This document shows positions 50,466 to 61,075 of a stretch of DNA of 64,000 nt, in pieces (the first letter of the stretch is position 1; each line of letters opens with the position of its first letter). Position numbers and translations under genes: made by a program. The stretch is from Caldilineaceae bacterium (lineage in GTDB: Bacteria; Chloroflexota; Anaerolineae; Caldilineales; Caldilineaceae), in assembly GCA_958295845.1 (NCBI GenBank), contig OY282376.1, forward strand, positions 4,973,022 through 5,037,021, read 5' to 3'. The notes under the pieces are model-generated. The model was not told where the DNA came from, did not search any database, and saw only the letters and a program-made list of their open reading frames with translations.

Positions 50466-51374
50466 TCGAAGGAAGACAGATCAAGACTCGCGCTGCGAAT
50501 CCAATGCATTCCAGCTTGCTATTAAAGTGTCAGATGATCGGGGAGCGGGAAGATAAGCCGCTCGAATGAAACAGGGGATTGGACGCGTGCCGGCGATAAG
50601 AACGGGGCCGAAGGCGCGCCGTGTGCGTTAAAGAGGATGTGGATCGGGGTCGTGCATCCACCTCGTGCGCACGTGAGAAGGGGTTTTTCTGGCGACCGTA
50701 TTTGTTAATGAATGTCCGTTCTGCACGCAGTTATACCTCTTTGGCCGTCCTTCAGTACTTTTGGCACTTGAAGATCGTACGAATAAATCCATACTAGACC
50801 ATATGATGACCTTGTGTTCTCCAATAAAAGTGGAGAGTAGAATATCGTAAATCGATGTATTTCCACTGTCAATCTTTCTGATCCGAACATCGAGTGCTGA
50901 CACGTTGCAGGTGCGCGTCGGGATCAGAGTGTGGATTCGCGCCCTTAGAAGGCTGATTTCCAGTGTAGTGGACTGGAGAATCGTTGGAATTGCGTAGCCA
51001 TTCAGCATGGAAGCCAGCGCGTCAGCGTCCGCGTTGGAGCAGGGGTCCGTCTAAATCATCGGGGAATCGTATACAGATCGTAGATCATTCCTGAACTTGC
51101 ATTGATACATACATTGACCATTCAGACATGCGGGAAATCAGGCGCGGATGTGAGGGGCGCCAATACGGTTGATATGTCGTGCCTGGAGGGCTCGCCTGGG
51201 ACTATCGCGGCGGCCACTGTACACGGCGGCCGCGCTCTTCATAGGCGATATTGAAGGGTGGGGTGAAATCGTTTATCATCCTCGCAGCCGCTGCCTGAAC
51301 AATGGGATATGCAGTTGCGCAGTGAGCTGTGTTAGAGGCGGCGGAGAGCGGTGCTACCCCCGGGAGGGATGATT

Positions 51375-52286
51375 ATGGGTGACTGCAGATACTGCGGGAA
51401 GTCTGCCGGCTTTCTGCGTAAAGAGCACAAGGCGTGCGCGGCGGCGTATGAAGAAGGGCTGGCGCGTATTGGCAAGGCCTGTGTGGCGGCGGCGTTGTAC
51501 GGGGTAGATGCCGACCGGCTGACCGACAGTGTGCGGTCGATCGGAGCGGAGGCGTTTATCGACACGTCGGGGGCGGCGATGACTGTTGCCCTGGCGCGGG
51601 GGTGGGGACAGGCCGTCACGGCGGCAGTGGATGACCACTTCCTGTCGAACGAGGAAAAGCGGGCGCTCAACCGCTACCGGGCGCAGCACAGTCTGAGCGC
51701 CCACGATCTGGATAGCAACGGACAGTTTACGGTATTCAGGATGATGAATCTGCTGAATGCGCTGAGCGAGCACGGGGTTGTTCCCCGTTGGGACCGGCGG
51801 CGGGTGCGGCCGCCATTCAACCTGATGAAGAGCGAGGAGTTGCTGTGGTTGTTCGGGGGTACCGATTACTTTGAACAGGTGACGCAGCGGGAGTTTCGCG
51901 GGGGATCTTTGGGCGTGAGTTTTCGCGTGGCCAAGGGCGTCTACGTCCGGCCCGGTGCGTTTCGCGGGCGCTCGGTCGCGACCAGCTCGATGAAGCATAC
52001 CGATTCGGGCGTTATTGGGATTACGACCAAGCATATTTATTTCAAGGGGAACAGCAAGAGTTTCCGGGTGAGGCTGGAGAAGATCGTTTCCTTTGATCCA
52101 TACCGGGACGGGCTGGGCATCATGCGCGACACGGCGCGGGCGAAGCCGGAGATATTCAGGATGGGCGAGACGGATGCCTGGTTTCTGCTGAACATTATTG
52201 ACGCGGTGATGAGCCTGGACAGGGTCACGCTGCCGAAGGCGGGGGATCCGACGCTGGACGATATTGTTGACGGGGACCTCGTTTGA
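51375..52286 (+). CDS. Zinc-finger protein of unknown function
   Basis: A 303-aa soluble protein. The N-terminus has DCRYCGKSAGFLRKEHKAC (CxxC, His, Cys), likely a zinc-binding knuckle. The middle is helical (NEEKRALNRYRAQHSLSAHDL). The C-terminal half has strands reading VYVRPGAFRGRSV, MKHTDSGVIGITTKHIYFKG and FRVRLEKIVSFDPYRDGLGI, suggestive of a PH-like beta-barrel. I do not know a named family. The ATG at 51,375 is taken because GGGAGGG lies 6 nt before it; the ATG at 51,369 is too close. The gene is divergent from the SH3 locus, with about 1 kb of sequence lacking genes between them. Confidence 0.65.
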   Translation: MGDCRYCGKSAGFLRKEHKACAAAYEEGLARIGKACVAAALYGVDADRLTDSVRSIGAEAFIDTSGAAMTVALARGWGQAVTAAVDDHFLSNEEKRALNRYRAQHSLSAHDLDSNGQFTVFRMMNLLNALSEHGVVPRWDRRRVRPPFNLMKSEELLWLFGGTDYFEQVTQREFRGGSLGVSFRVAKGVYVRPGAFRGRSVATSSMKHTDSGVIGITTKHIYFKGNSKSFRVRLEKIVSFDPYRDGLGIMRDTARAKPEIFRMGETDAWFLLNIIDAVMSLDRVTLPKAGDPTLDDIVDGDLV

Positions 52287-53679
52287 GAGCGAGGTCTGCC
52301 GGGCAAGAAGCTGATGTGCAATAGCAGGTGGGCGGTGGTACCTCTTTCCGGTTCGTGAGCATCTGGGCCGCCGGCGCCCGTGCGGCCTGCTCCTTCTTTA
52401 TTCTTTCCTCTCTCTTTTGCCTCTCACACTGACACAATTTTATCGGCACAAGCTACTTCCAATTTCGGGATGCAGGCCAGACTTTGGCGGCACTGCGGGT
52501 GTTGCGGGTGGAGGCCAAAGCCGCACGCAGCCGGGAAGGTTTTGTGGCTTTGTATATGATCTCAAAACAGCCACGCCGACTGGCGAGGTGTCATTGGGAG
52601 ATTCCGGGCGAGGCCTGGCCTTTTTTCGTCTGGATAGCGTACGGCATTGGCAATGACCAAGCCAGCCCAGGCGGCAAACATGACCGAAGTCTCATCGTCA
52701 TCTGTGGCAGAAGATCTCTAACCTCTCTTCTTTTCGCTGAGTAAGAAGCTGTCCACAGTTTCGCCGCGGCTGCGGATGGGGTGGGCCAGAAGGGGGAGGG
52801 GGAATTCGCGGGCATTGAGGGCTGGCACGCGGGAAGACCGAGCGCAGGCATGTGCGCGTGAGGTCCTCACGCCGGAGCGGTTCTTGAATCCGGCCAAGAT
52901 AGTCGAATTGCCCGAAACGCTGGCGCCAACCCCATATCAGGCGGCTCTCTTTCTGCGTCATCTTGGATGCAAGAAGGTTCTGACTCTCTCCAGAATCACC
53001 GATTTGAGCAGTTGTCCCGCATTTGGCGTTGGTCAGCGCGCGTGCGCTGGCTAAGACTCCTGGCAGGACGCTCACGAAATCCAGACTGTTGTTGATGCGA
53101 CGGCTCGCTTCGCGCGGACGGGCCGAGCGGTCTTTTGGTGTCTCGATTTCTGTTAGCAGCTGTTGACTCGATGCATGTTTTCTTAGTTGCGGCCAGAGAA
53201 GGATGTAGAGGTCTCGGATTGTTCGAAAGTCGCGCAGGGGGATATGCGTTCTGTTCAGACCTTATTCTATAGGCCTGAACTGGCCTTGTTGGCCAAGAAA
53301 TTCACAAGATTTCACCGGCTGGGCCCCATTTTCTCACATTTTTATCACGCTTTGCGTGTATCCTTAGGGCTGTTCGGGCTGCTTACGGGAAACCCTGGAC
53401 TAGAATCGTCCAGTGGGTACCGAAAATGCAGACGGAGCGGTCTTTGGGTTGAACGCGTGGGACCGCGTGAATCAAGGGAAAGCGGAAGCTCATGTAGAGA
53501 GTGATCGCGTCCCTTTTCACCCAAAATGCACCATATTGTCCTTTTTCGCTGTTTAGCGATTTGGGCCAAATAGCACAAAAAAACTTTATAGTTCATTGAT
53601 GAGACTGACATAGTCGGTCAGTCGGCGTTGCTGCCATTGGGTTCCTCGCGTGCGTAAGGGACTTAAGGAAGTGCCCCTT

Positions 53680-53704
53680 CTGACCGATTGCGTCAGTCTT
53701 TTTT
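53680..53704 (+). terminator. Orphan terminator-like hairpin
   Basis: CTGAC, 7-nt loop CGATTGC, GTCAG, then TCTTTTTT. It lies 1.4 kb after the nearest plus-strand gene and 0.67 kb before the next, in a 2,090-nt stretch (52,287-54,376) with no supported CDS. It may end an unrecognised small transcript. Confidence 0.45.
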
Positions 53705-54376
53705 GCATGCACGCGATTCATCCGGTTCCGCCTGGGGGCTGTCAAACCAGCGCGCCCGCAGGGTGGGGCCGGCTCGGGCCAGAATAGAGAGCGTTCTTCG
53801 GCGGGTATGACATCGTTGAAGGTTTAATGGGGTTGCCCACCGTTGGTGGCGTCGGAGCATTCTCCCAAGCGGCTGTCGAGGTCGACGCAGGGTAGAAGTC
53901 AGCGTGCAAGGGAGGGCCGGACCTTGAGGCGACGCCGGTGCAGATCCACTTTTCGGGGAACGCCGACTTCTGCCCGCACCCAGGCTCTATTCCTCAGTTT
54001 CAACAGACGACTTGATCGCCCCAAGGGAATGCTGGTGGTTACGGGCGGGGACATCAGCCTGTCCGGAGGTTCTTTCGCGGTCAGCCGCCGGCAACGTGGG
54101 CGGTGATATGAACGATATCGTGGTGGAGGCGTGAGAGGCCGGGCACCGACTGTAGCACATGATTGGCGTTACGACGACGAGGGGGGCTCTGATGGCAGAG
54201 AGACAGGTGAATGGCAGGGTTGGCCGTATTTCCAGTGACATGGAGGTCATGCCCGCCAGGACCAGATGCGAGAGGTGTTTCCTGAACATTGTCCCGATGT
54301 CGGCAGAGTGCTTGGCTCTATGTTGGTCGAAACTGGACGATGTCCTATCTCAAGAATATGAATTAAAGGTTGCTGA

Positions 54377-57300
54377 ATGCATTCGTCGCTTTCTTTTCCT
54401 CCTGTACGAACCGGGCTTTTGCGAGCCGCCGTTGCCGCGCTGTTGGCACCGGCAGCCATCTTTACACTCATCCTGCTCATTTCGGCGCCCCTGGAACTGA
54501 AGGCAGCTAGCAACAGTTCCAGGATATCCGGCGCTGGACCTGGCCCCCGCATCTCTGCCTCCGGCTCGGAAGCTACTGCGACACCGACGCCACCTGCCGC
54601 CGGGCTTTCTGCGCCGGTATTGACTGCGCAGGTGGTTGAGGGCAGCATCGAACTCAGTTGGACCGCGGTGGCGGGCGCAACGCGATACCGGCTTTGGGTC
54701 TGGGACAGCGTCATCGACTGGCGCAAAATCGGTGGCGACAACCTCACGGGGACGACTTTCACCCACTCTGACCCCGTTGCCGGCACGACCTATTTCTATA
54801 CGGTACACGCAGTCAGCGACGCCGGGGAAACGAGCGATTGGGCCGACCAGGTGTCGGCGACGTTGGACACGGCCTTGCCAACGGCTACGCCTTCAGCCAC
54901 TGTCTCTGCCACTGCCACGGCAACTCCTACTGCCACGGCCACCCAAACCCCTGCCGCGGGGCTTTCTGCGCCGGTATTGACAGCGCAGGTGGTTGAGGAC
55001 AGCATCGAACTCAGTTGGGCCGCGGTGGCCGGCGCAACGCGCTACGAGCTATGGGTTTGGGACAGCGTCAACGACTGGCGCCAGATCGGTGGCGACAGCC
55101 TCACGGGTACGTCATACACCCACTCCGACCCCGCGTCCGGCACGACCTATTCGTACACGATACTCGCAGCCAACGACGTAGGCGAAACGAGCGATTGGGC
55201 CGACCAGGTGTCGGCGACGGTAGATACGGCCTTGCCAACGGTTACGCCTACAGCCACAGCCACTGCCACTCAAGCACCTGCCGCCGGGCTTGCTACGCCG
55301 GTGTTGACAGCGCCGGTGTTGACAGCGCAGGTGGTTGAGGACAGCGTTAAACTCAGTTGGAGCGAGGTGCCCGGCGCAACGCGCTACGCGCTCTGGGTTT
55401 GGGACAGCGTCAACGACTGGCGCCAGATCGGTGGGGACAGCCTCACGGGCACGACGTTCACCCACTCCGACCCCGTTGCCGGCACGACCTATTTCTACAC
55501 GATACTCGCAACCAATGACGCCGGCGAAACGAGTGATTGGGCCGACCAAGTGTCGGCGACGCTGAACACGGCTTTGCCAACGGCCACGCCTTCAGCCACA
55601 GCCACGCCTACGGCCACAGCCACAGCCACGCCTACGGCCACAGCCACTGCCACGCCTACTGCCACGCCTACTGCCACTGCCGGGACCGGTCAGGGCAACG
55701 ATTCCGGCCAGAATGGCACGGGGGTCAGAAGCCCTGGTGACGATAGGGGTAAAGGCGGTTCCGGCGAGGGTTCGGGGAACACAGTCAGGTCGGCGATCGG
55801 TCTCAGGGATGGGCCTACCGTCACAGTTGCCGGCGGCGCGGGTGTGAATGTGGTCGATGGGGTCAATGAGGTCGACGGCCCTGCTTTCGACGTTTTGATC
55901 AACTTTTCGGCGGCTGTTGGCGACACGTTCGGCCATGGGGACATCACGCTGACGAACGCGCTGACGCTTGCAGCCACCGACCTCATCACCAGCAGTTCGG
56001 GGTTGGTCTACACGGCCACAGTCCGTCCGACAGCTGGTTTCGTTGGTGTGGTGACGGTGCGGATCCCGGCCGGCGCGGCGCAGGATAACAGCAGCCAAAG
56101 CAGCCAGGCGTCGGACGTGTTCAGCGCCACGGTTACCCTCCAGTCCGCCTGTGTCACGGGCGGCGCGGTTGCGGCGGGTGACGAGTTTGTCGACTTGGCG
56201 CGTGACTGCGCTACCTTGCTGGGGCTGCACGACACTCTGGTGGGCAGCGCGACGCTCTCTCCGGCCTGGTCTGTAGGCACAGATATCAGTTCCTGGCAGG
56301 GTGTCGGTGTCGAAGAAGGCCGGGTCATCGGCCTCAATATGGAATCCAGAGGCCTCACCGGCAGCATCCCCCCGGAACTTGGCGACCTCAGCAAGCTGAG
56401 GAGGATGGCACTGGATCATAACGATTTGACCGGCTCAATTCCATCTGCGCTTGGCAAGCTCAGCGAATTGAAGGAGCTTGCGTTGGAGTTCAATAACCTG
56501 AGCGGCGCGATTCCTGCTGAATTGGGCGCGCTGACGAATCTGGACAAACTGTTTCTGCAATCCAATCAGTTGACCGGCCCGATTCCAATGGAGTTCGGTA
56601 ATCTCTCGAAACTGAAGACCTTGTTAATGGGTGACAATCTGTTGAGCGGACCGATTCCAAGCGAATTGGGGAACATGTCGGCTCTCGAATTCCTCACTAT
56701 GAGCAGAAATCAGTTTAATGCCGCCTTGCCAGCCACGTTGAGCCAAATCAGCACGCTGAAGAATCTGGATGTTCGGGATGCCAGCTTGACGGGAGCAATT
56801 CCAGACCTGTCTTCCATGGCCGGTCTGCAGGCTGTGCACTTGCAGGAAAACAGTCTAACAGGGGCGATTCCAGATCTGGCGGGCAAGACCGCGCTGACTG
56901 ATTTTTGGGTAGAAGACAATCAGCTTAGCGGTCCTTTGCCGGATTTATCAGACTTGCCAGCCTTGAGGTACTTCAGGGCACACCGCAATCAGCTTAGCGG
57001 CACTCTGCCAGATTTCTCAGGCATGCCAGCCTTGGAGGAATTCCGGGCGAACAACAACCAGTTGACGGGGACCGTTCCGGGCACGGTGACCCAACTCAGT
57101 TCGCTCAGAAATCTGGCATTGGGCAGCAACCGGTTGACGGGAACCGTCCCCGACTTCAGCGGCATGGCCAATCTGGCGACGGTCATCATGGACAGAAACC
57201 AGTTGACCGGAACCATTGCCAGCCTGAGCAACCTGCCGAAACTTAGATATTATCTGGTCCATCGCAACATGCTGAGCGGGCCGATTCCTGCGTTTAGTAA

Positions 57301-60300
57301 CGTGCCTGACCTAGAATGGTTGTGGCTCCACTGCAACCTTTTTACGGGCGAAATCCCAACTTCACTGAACAGTCTCACGAGCCTGAAACAGTTGCTTCTT
57401 AACGACAATCAGCTGACCGGAACAGTTCCTGATTTCTCTGCGCTGACCAGTTTGGACGAGTTGTGGCTCAGCTACAACTATCTGGAGGGTGATTTCACCG
57501 ATCCCGCTGCCCTGCTTGCCAAGCTTCCCGTGGTCTCGTCGTTGGACCTGAGACTGGAGGGCAATCTGTTCGAAGGTGTGGATCGGAATACAGGGCAGAT
57601 CGACGGTTTGCCGTCGTGGGTGACGATAAGCACGTATGATCCCTGCAACCCGCGGGCCAGGTTTGATGCCGAGGCTTACAGTGTGACCGAGGGCGGCATG
57701 GTGACGGTGACGGTCGACCTGGTCGTCGCCGCAGGGGAGTCTATAACGGTTCCGATCGAGGTCACGCACAACGGCGGCGCGGGTTCAGAGGACTACAGCG
57801 GCCTGCCTTCCAGCCTGACGTTCAGCAGTGGGGAGGTATCGAAGTCCTTTGCCGTTTCGGCGACCGACGACAGCGAGGACGACGACGACGAGAGCCTGAC
57901 GCTGCGGTACGGCACGCTGCCTGCCGGGGTCAATCCGGGCTTCCCGACCACGACGACGATCAGCCTTGGGGATAATGACACGCCGGGGGTGACCGTGGAC
58001 TTCGAGCAGGCGAGTTACACGGTTGGCGAAAACAGCAGCGTCACGATCGCGGTCACGCTCAGCTCTGACCCCGAACGCACAGTAACGATTCCCATCAGTA
58101 CGACCAACCAGGGCGGCGCGTCCGACGGCGACTATTCGGGTGTGCCCGTCAGTGTGACATTCAACAACGGTGAAACGTCGAAGTCCTTCTCCTTCGCGGC
58201 GACGGACGACTCTGTTGACGATGACGGCGAGAGCGTGAAGCTGACCTTCGGTACGTTGCCTACCGGCGTGACTGAGGGAACGACCGACGAGACCGTGGTG
58301 ACCATCGGCGACGACGATGTGCCGTCAGTAAACGTCAGCTTTGGGCAGGCGAGTTACACGGTCGGCGAGGGCAGCAGCGTCACAATCGCGGTCACGCTCA
58401 GCTCTGATCCTGAACGCACGGTCACGATTCCGATCAGTACGACCAACCAGGGCGGCGCGTCCGACGGCGACTATTCGGGTGTGCCCGCCAGTGTGACATT
58501 CAACAGCGGTGAAACGTCGAAGTCCTTCTCCGTCGCGGCGACGGACGACTCTGTCGACGACGACGACGAGAGCGTAAAACTGACCTTCGGTACGTTGCCA
58601 GCCGGCGTGACTGAGGGAACGACCGACGAGACCGTGGTGACCATCGGCGACGACGATGTGCCGTCAGTAAACGTCAGCTTTGCGCAGGCGAGTTACACGG
58701 TCGGCGAGGGCAGCAGCGTCACAATCGCGGTCACGCTCAGCTCTGATCCTGAACGCACGGTCACGATTCCCATCGGTGCGACCAACCAGGGCGGCGCGTC
58801 CGACGGCGACTATTCGGGTGTGCCCGCCAGTGTGACATTCAACAGCGGTGAAACGTCGAAGTCCTTCTCCGTCGCGGCGACGGACGACTCTGTCGACGAC
58901 GACGACGAGAGCGTAAAACTGACCTTCGGTACGTTGCCAGCCGGCGTGACTGAGGGAACGACCGACGAGACCGTGGTGACCATCGGCGACGACGATGTGC
59001 CGTCAGTAAACGTCAGCTTTGGGCAGGCGAGTTACACGGTCGGCGAGGGCAGCAGCGTCACAATCGCGGTCACGCTCAGCTCTGATCCTGAACGCACGGT
59101 CACGATTCCCATCGGTGCGACCAACCAGGGCGGCGCGTCCAACGGCGACTATTCGGGTGTGCCCGGCAGCATCACTTTCAACAGCGGTGAAACGTCGAAG
59201 TCCTTCTTCTTCGCGGCGACGGACGACTCTGTCGACGACGACGACGAGAGCGTGAAGCTGACCTTCGGTACGCTGCCCACCGGCGTGACTGGGGGAACGA
59301 CTAACGAGACCGTGGTGACCATCGGCGACGACGATGTGCCGTCAGTAAACGTCGGCTTTGGGCAGGCGAGTTACACGGCGGGCGAGGGCAGCAGCGTCAC
59401 GGTTGCTATCTCGCTCAGCGCTGACCCGGAACGCACGGTCACGATCCCCATCAGTGCGACCAACCAGGGCGGCGCGTCCGACGGCGACTATTCGGGTGTG
59501 CCCGGCAGTGTGACATTCAACAGCGGTGAAACGTCGAAGTCCTTCTCCGTCGCGGCGACGGACGACTCTGTCGACGACGACGACGAGAGCGTGAAGCTGA
59601 CCTTCGGTACGCTGCCAGCCGGCGTGACTGAGGGAACGACGAACGAAACCGTGGTGATCATCAGCGACGAAGACGTGCCGTCAGTAAACGTCAGCTTTGT
59701 GCATGCGAGTTACCCGGTCGAGGAAGACAACAGCGTCACGATCGCGGTTTCGCTCAGCGCTGACCCGGAACGCACGGTCACGATTCCCATCAGTGCGACC
59801 AACCAGGGCGGCGCGTCCGACGGCGACTATACGGGTGTGCCCGGCAGTGTGACATTCAGCAGCGGCGAAACATTGAAGTCCTTCTCGTTCGCGGCGACGA
59901 GCGACGCTGTCGCCGAAGACGGCGAGAGCGTAAAGCTGACCTTCGGCACGCTGCCCACCGGCGTGGCTGAGGGAACGACGAACGAAACCGTGGTGAGCCT
60001 GAACGACGCAACAGACGGCACCGCGCCTGGACCAGTCCGCCACCTCTACGCAGAAGCGGGAGAAGGAGAGGTGACGATCAACTGGTTTCGACCTCTTGAT
60101 GACGGCGGTCTCCCCATTTTCGATTACCAGGTGAGACAGGGCCTCCAGGACTGGATCACTCTCGCCAGTTCTGTTCGCTCCTTTTCCTTCTCCGGGCTCA
60201 CCAATGACACCGAGTACGAGTTCTCTGTGCGTGCCCGCAACACGCGAGGCGCGGGCGAGGTTGCCACGATCACGGCGACACCGGTCCCGCTGGCTGCCCC

Positions 60301-61075
60301 CGGAGAGTTCCGAGTCCTCAACGGAACGCTCGTCAGCGGCATATGGGAGACCACTGATCGGTGGGCCGAACTGGAATGGGATGTCCCTGTACAGGCCACC
60401 GGTATCCGGGTCGGACGCTACTGGCATCGTCCCGGTTACAGTTGCCCTCTTGGAAGCGACGCGGATGGGGTTAACCCCCGCGTCCCGGGGAACTGCCCGC
60501 TGATCTTCTTGTGGCATGAGAGCGGGACCCGTCGTACGGAGTGGACCGATTCCTCGCAGGCCGGCGGCACGTACGGTTACCAGGTGCAGGTGAGGGACAA
60601 GAACGGAATCTGGAGCCCAGTCGCCGAGATCACCGTGAAGATACCGGAGAGAACGTACAGTCAGGTCGCGCCCCGAGAGGTGTCGGTGAATTCGGAGGTG
60701 ATCGAGAGGCGGCCGGTGATTGCCGTCGACTGGAGAAGCCACAGTGGCGCACGGGCTTTCATCGTCCAGTGGCGCACGTCTGACGAGGCGCACGACGCGA
60801 CAGCAAGCGGCAGCCGCTCACAGGTCAACGCCGCCAGCCCTCGGAACGAAAGGGGCGCCGTTCTGGATCCTAGCAGCGACGGCATCTTCCGCTTCTTCGC
60901 CGAGGGCGCGTCCTCTTGGTCCAGTGCCCAGAGCTCTCACACAGTGAGTACCGGCCTCGAATTCGACACCTTGTACTATGTCAGAGTGGGCGCCTGCCTG
61001 ATAGCCGATTGCGCGATGGACGATGTCGTGTGGGCCCCGGAGCAGTCGGTTTTGGTGCCTGAAGAACCCAATTAA
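54377..61075 (+). CDS. Giant exported FN3 / LRR / Calx-beta protein
   Basis: A 2232-aa protein. The N-terminal signal-like segment (AALLAPAAIFTLILLISAP) is followed by three FN3 domains (about 75-165, 195-285, 310-400; each with ELSW...Y.LWVWDS...GETSDWADQV) joined by Ala-Thr-Pro linkers. A beta-sandwich with VVDGVNEVDGPAFDVLINF follows (about 475-575), then about 17 leucine-rich repeats of the plant-type LTGxIPxxLxxLxxL class (650-1080), seven Calx-beta domains of 113 aa (1090-1880), and two or three further FN3-like domains. No catalytic domain, LPXTG or PEP-CTERM is visible. AAAGG precedes the ATG at 54,377. Calx-beta DDD motifs suggest Ca2+ binding. An adhesin or surface-interaction role is inferred. 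Confidence 0.88.
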   Translation: MHSSLSFPPVRTGLLRAAVAALLAPAAIFTLILLISAPLELKAASNSSRISGAGPGPRISASGSEATATPTPPAAGLSAPVLTAQVVEGSIELSWTAVAGATRYRLWVWDSVIDWRKIGGDNLTGTTFTHSDPVAGTTYFYTVHAVSDAGETSDWADQVSATLDTALPTATPSATVSATATATPTATATQTPAAGLSAPVLTAQVVEDSIELSWAAVAGATRYELWVWDSVNDWRQIGGDSLTGTSYTHSDPASGTTYSYTILAANDVGETSDWADQVSATVDTALPTVTPTATATATQAPAAGLATPVLTAPVLTAQVVEDSVKLSWSEVPGATRYALWVWDSVNDWRQIGGDSLTGTTFTHSDPVAGTTYFYTILATNDAGETSDWADQVSATLNTALPTATPSATATPTATATATPTATATATPTATPTATAGTGQGNDSGQNGTGVRSPGDDRGKGGSGEGSGNTVRSAIGLRDGPTVTVAGGAGVNVVDGVNEVDGPAFDVLINFSAAVGDTFGHGDITLTNALTLAATDLITSSSGLVYTATVRPTAGFVGVVTVRIPAGAAQDNSSQSSQASDVFSATVTLQSACVTGGAVAAGDEFVDLARDCATLLGLHDTLVGSATLSPAWSVGTDISSWQGVGVEEGRVIGLNMESRGLTGSIPPELGDLSKLRRMALDHNDLTGSIPSALGKLSELKELALEFNNLSGAIPAELGALTNLDKLFLQSNQLTGPIPMEFGNLSKLKTLLMGDNLLSGPIPSELGNMSALEFLTMSRNQFNAALPATLSQISTLKNLDVRDASLTGAIPDLSSMAGLQAVHLQENSLTGAIPDLAGKTALTDFWVEDNQLSGPLPDLSDLPALRYFRAHRNQLSGTLPDFSGMPALEEFRANNNQLTGTVPGTVTQLSSLRNLALGSNRLTGTVPDFSGMANLATVIMDRNQLTGTIASLSNLPKLRYYLVHRNMLSGPIPAFSNVPDLEWLWLHCNLFTGEIPTSLNSLTSLKQLLLNDNQLTGTVPDFSALTSLDELWLSYNYLEGDFTDPAALLAKLPVVSSLDLRLEGNLFEGVDRNTGQIDGLPSWVTISTYDPCNPRARFDAEAYSVTEGGMVTVTVDLVVAAGESITVPIEVTHNGGAGSEDYSGLPSSLTFSSGEVSKSFAVSATDDSEDDDDESLTLRYGTLPAGVNPGFPTTTTISLGDNDTPGVTVDFEQASYTVGENSSVTIAVTLSSDPERTVTIPISTTNQGGASDGDYSGVPVSVTFNNGETSKSFSFAATDDSVDDDGESVKLTFGTLPTGVTEGTTDETVVTIGDDDVPSVNVSFGQASYTVGEGSSVTIAVTLSSDPERTVTIPISTTNQGGASDGDYSGVPASVTFNSGETSKSFSVAATDDSVDDDDESVKLTFGTLPAGVTEGTTDETVVTIGDDDVPSVNVSFAQASYTVGEGSSVTIAVTLSSDPERTVTIPIGATNQGGASDGDYSGVPASVTFNSGETSKSFSVAATDDSVDDDDESVKLTFGTLPAGVTEGTTDETVVTIGDDDVPSVNVSFGQASYTVGEGSSVTIAVTLSSDPERTVTIPIGATNQGGASNGDYSGVPGSITFNSGETSKSFFFAATDDSVDDDDESVKLTFGTLPTGVTGGTTNETVVTIGDDDVPSVNVGFGQASYTAGEGSSVTVAISLSADPERTVTIPISATNQGGASDGDYSGVPGSVTFNSGETSKSFSVAATDDSVDDDDESVKLTFGTLPAGVTEGTTNETVVIISDEDVPSVNVSFVHASYPVEEDNSVTIAVSLSADPERTVTIPISATNQGGASDGDYTGVPGSVTFSSGETLKSFSFAATSDAVAEDGESVKLTFGTLPTGVAEGTTNETVVSLNDATDGTAPGPVRHLYAEAGEGEVTINWFRPLDDGGLPIFDYQVRQGLQDWITLASSVRSFSFSGLTNDTEYEFSVRARNTRGAGEVATITATPVPLAAPGEFRVLNGTLVSGIWETTDRWAELEWDVPVQATGIRVGRYWHRPGYSCPLGSDADGVNPRVPGNCPLIFLWHESGTRRTEWTDSSQAGGTYGYQVQVRDKNGIWSPVAEITVKIPERTYSQVAPREVSVNSEVIERRPVIAVDWRSHSGARAFIVQWRTSDEAHDATASGSRSQVNAASPRNERGAVLDPSSDGIFRFFAEGASSWSSAQSSHTVSTGLEFDTLYYVRVGACLIADCAMDDVVWAPEQSVLVPEEPN
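57983..60016 (+). repeat. 339-bp tandem repeats encoding Calx-beta domains
   Basis: CCGTCAGTAAACGTC recurs at 58,322, 58,661, 59,000, 59,339 and 59,678, exactly 339 bp apart; a diverged unit begins at 57,983. Units from 58,322 to 59,340 are nearly identical at the DNA level, including silent positions, so this amplification is recent. The last unit (from 59,678) is more diverged. Confidence 0.95.

Noticed and set aside
50371..50484. N-terminal extension of SH3 gene 6
   Set aside because: It would translate the structured leader; the ATG at 50,370 has a ribosome site and aligns with the start of gene 5.
52417..53504. Overlapping small ORFs of 79-125 aa on both strands
   Set aside because: No ribosome sites or family motifs, and they compete with each other for the same sequence.
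53843..54106. 87-aa Arg-rich ORF upstream of the giant gene
   Set aside because: Composition reflects GC-rich noise; no start context or conserved pattern.
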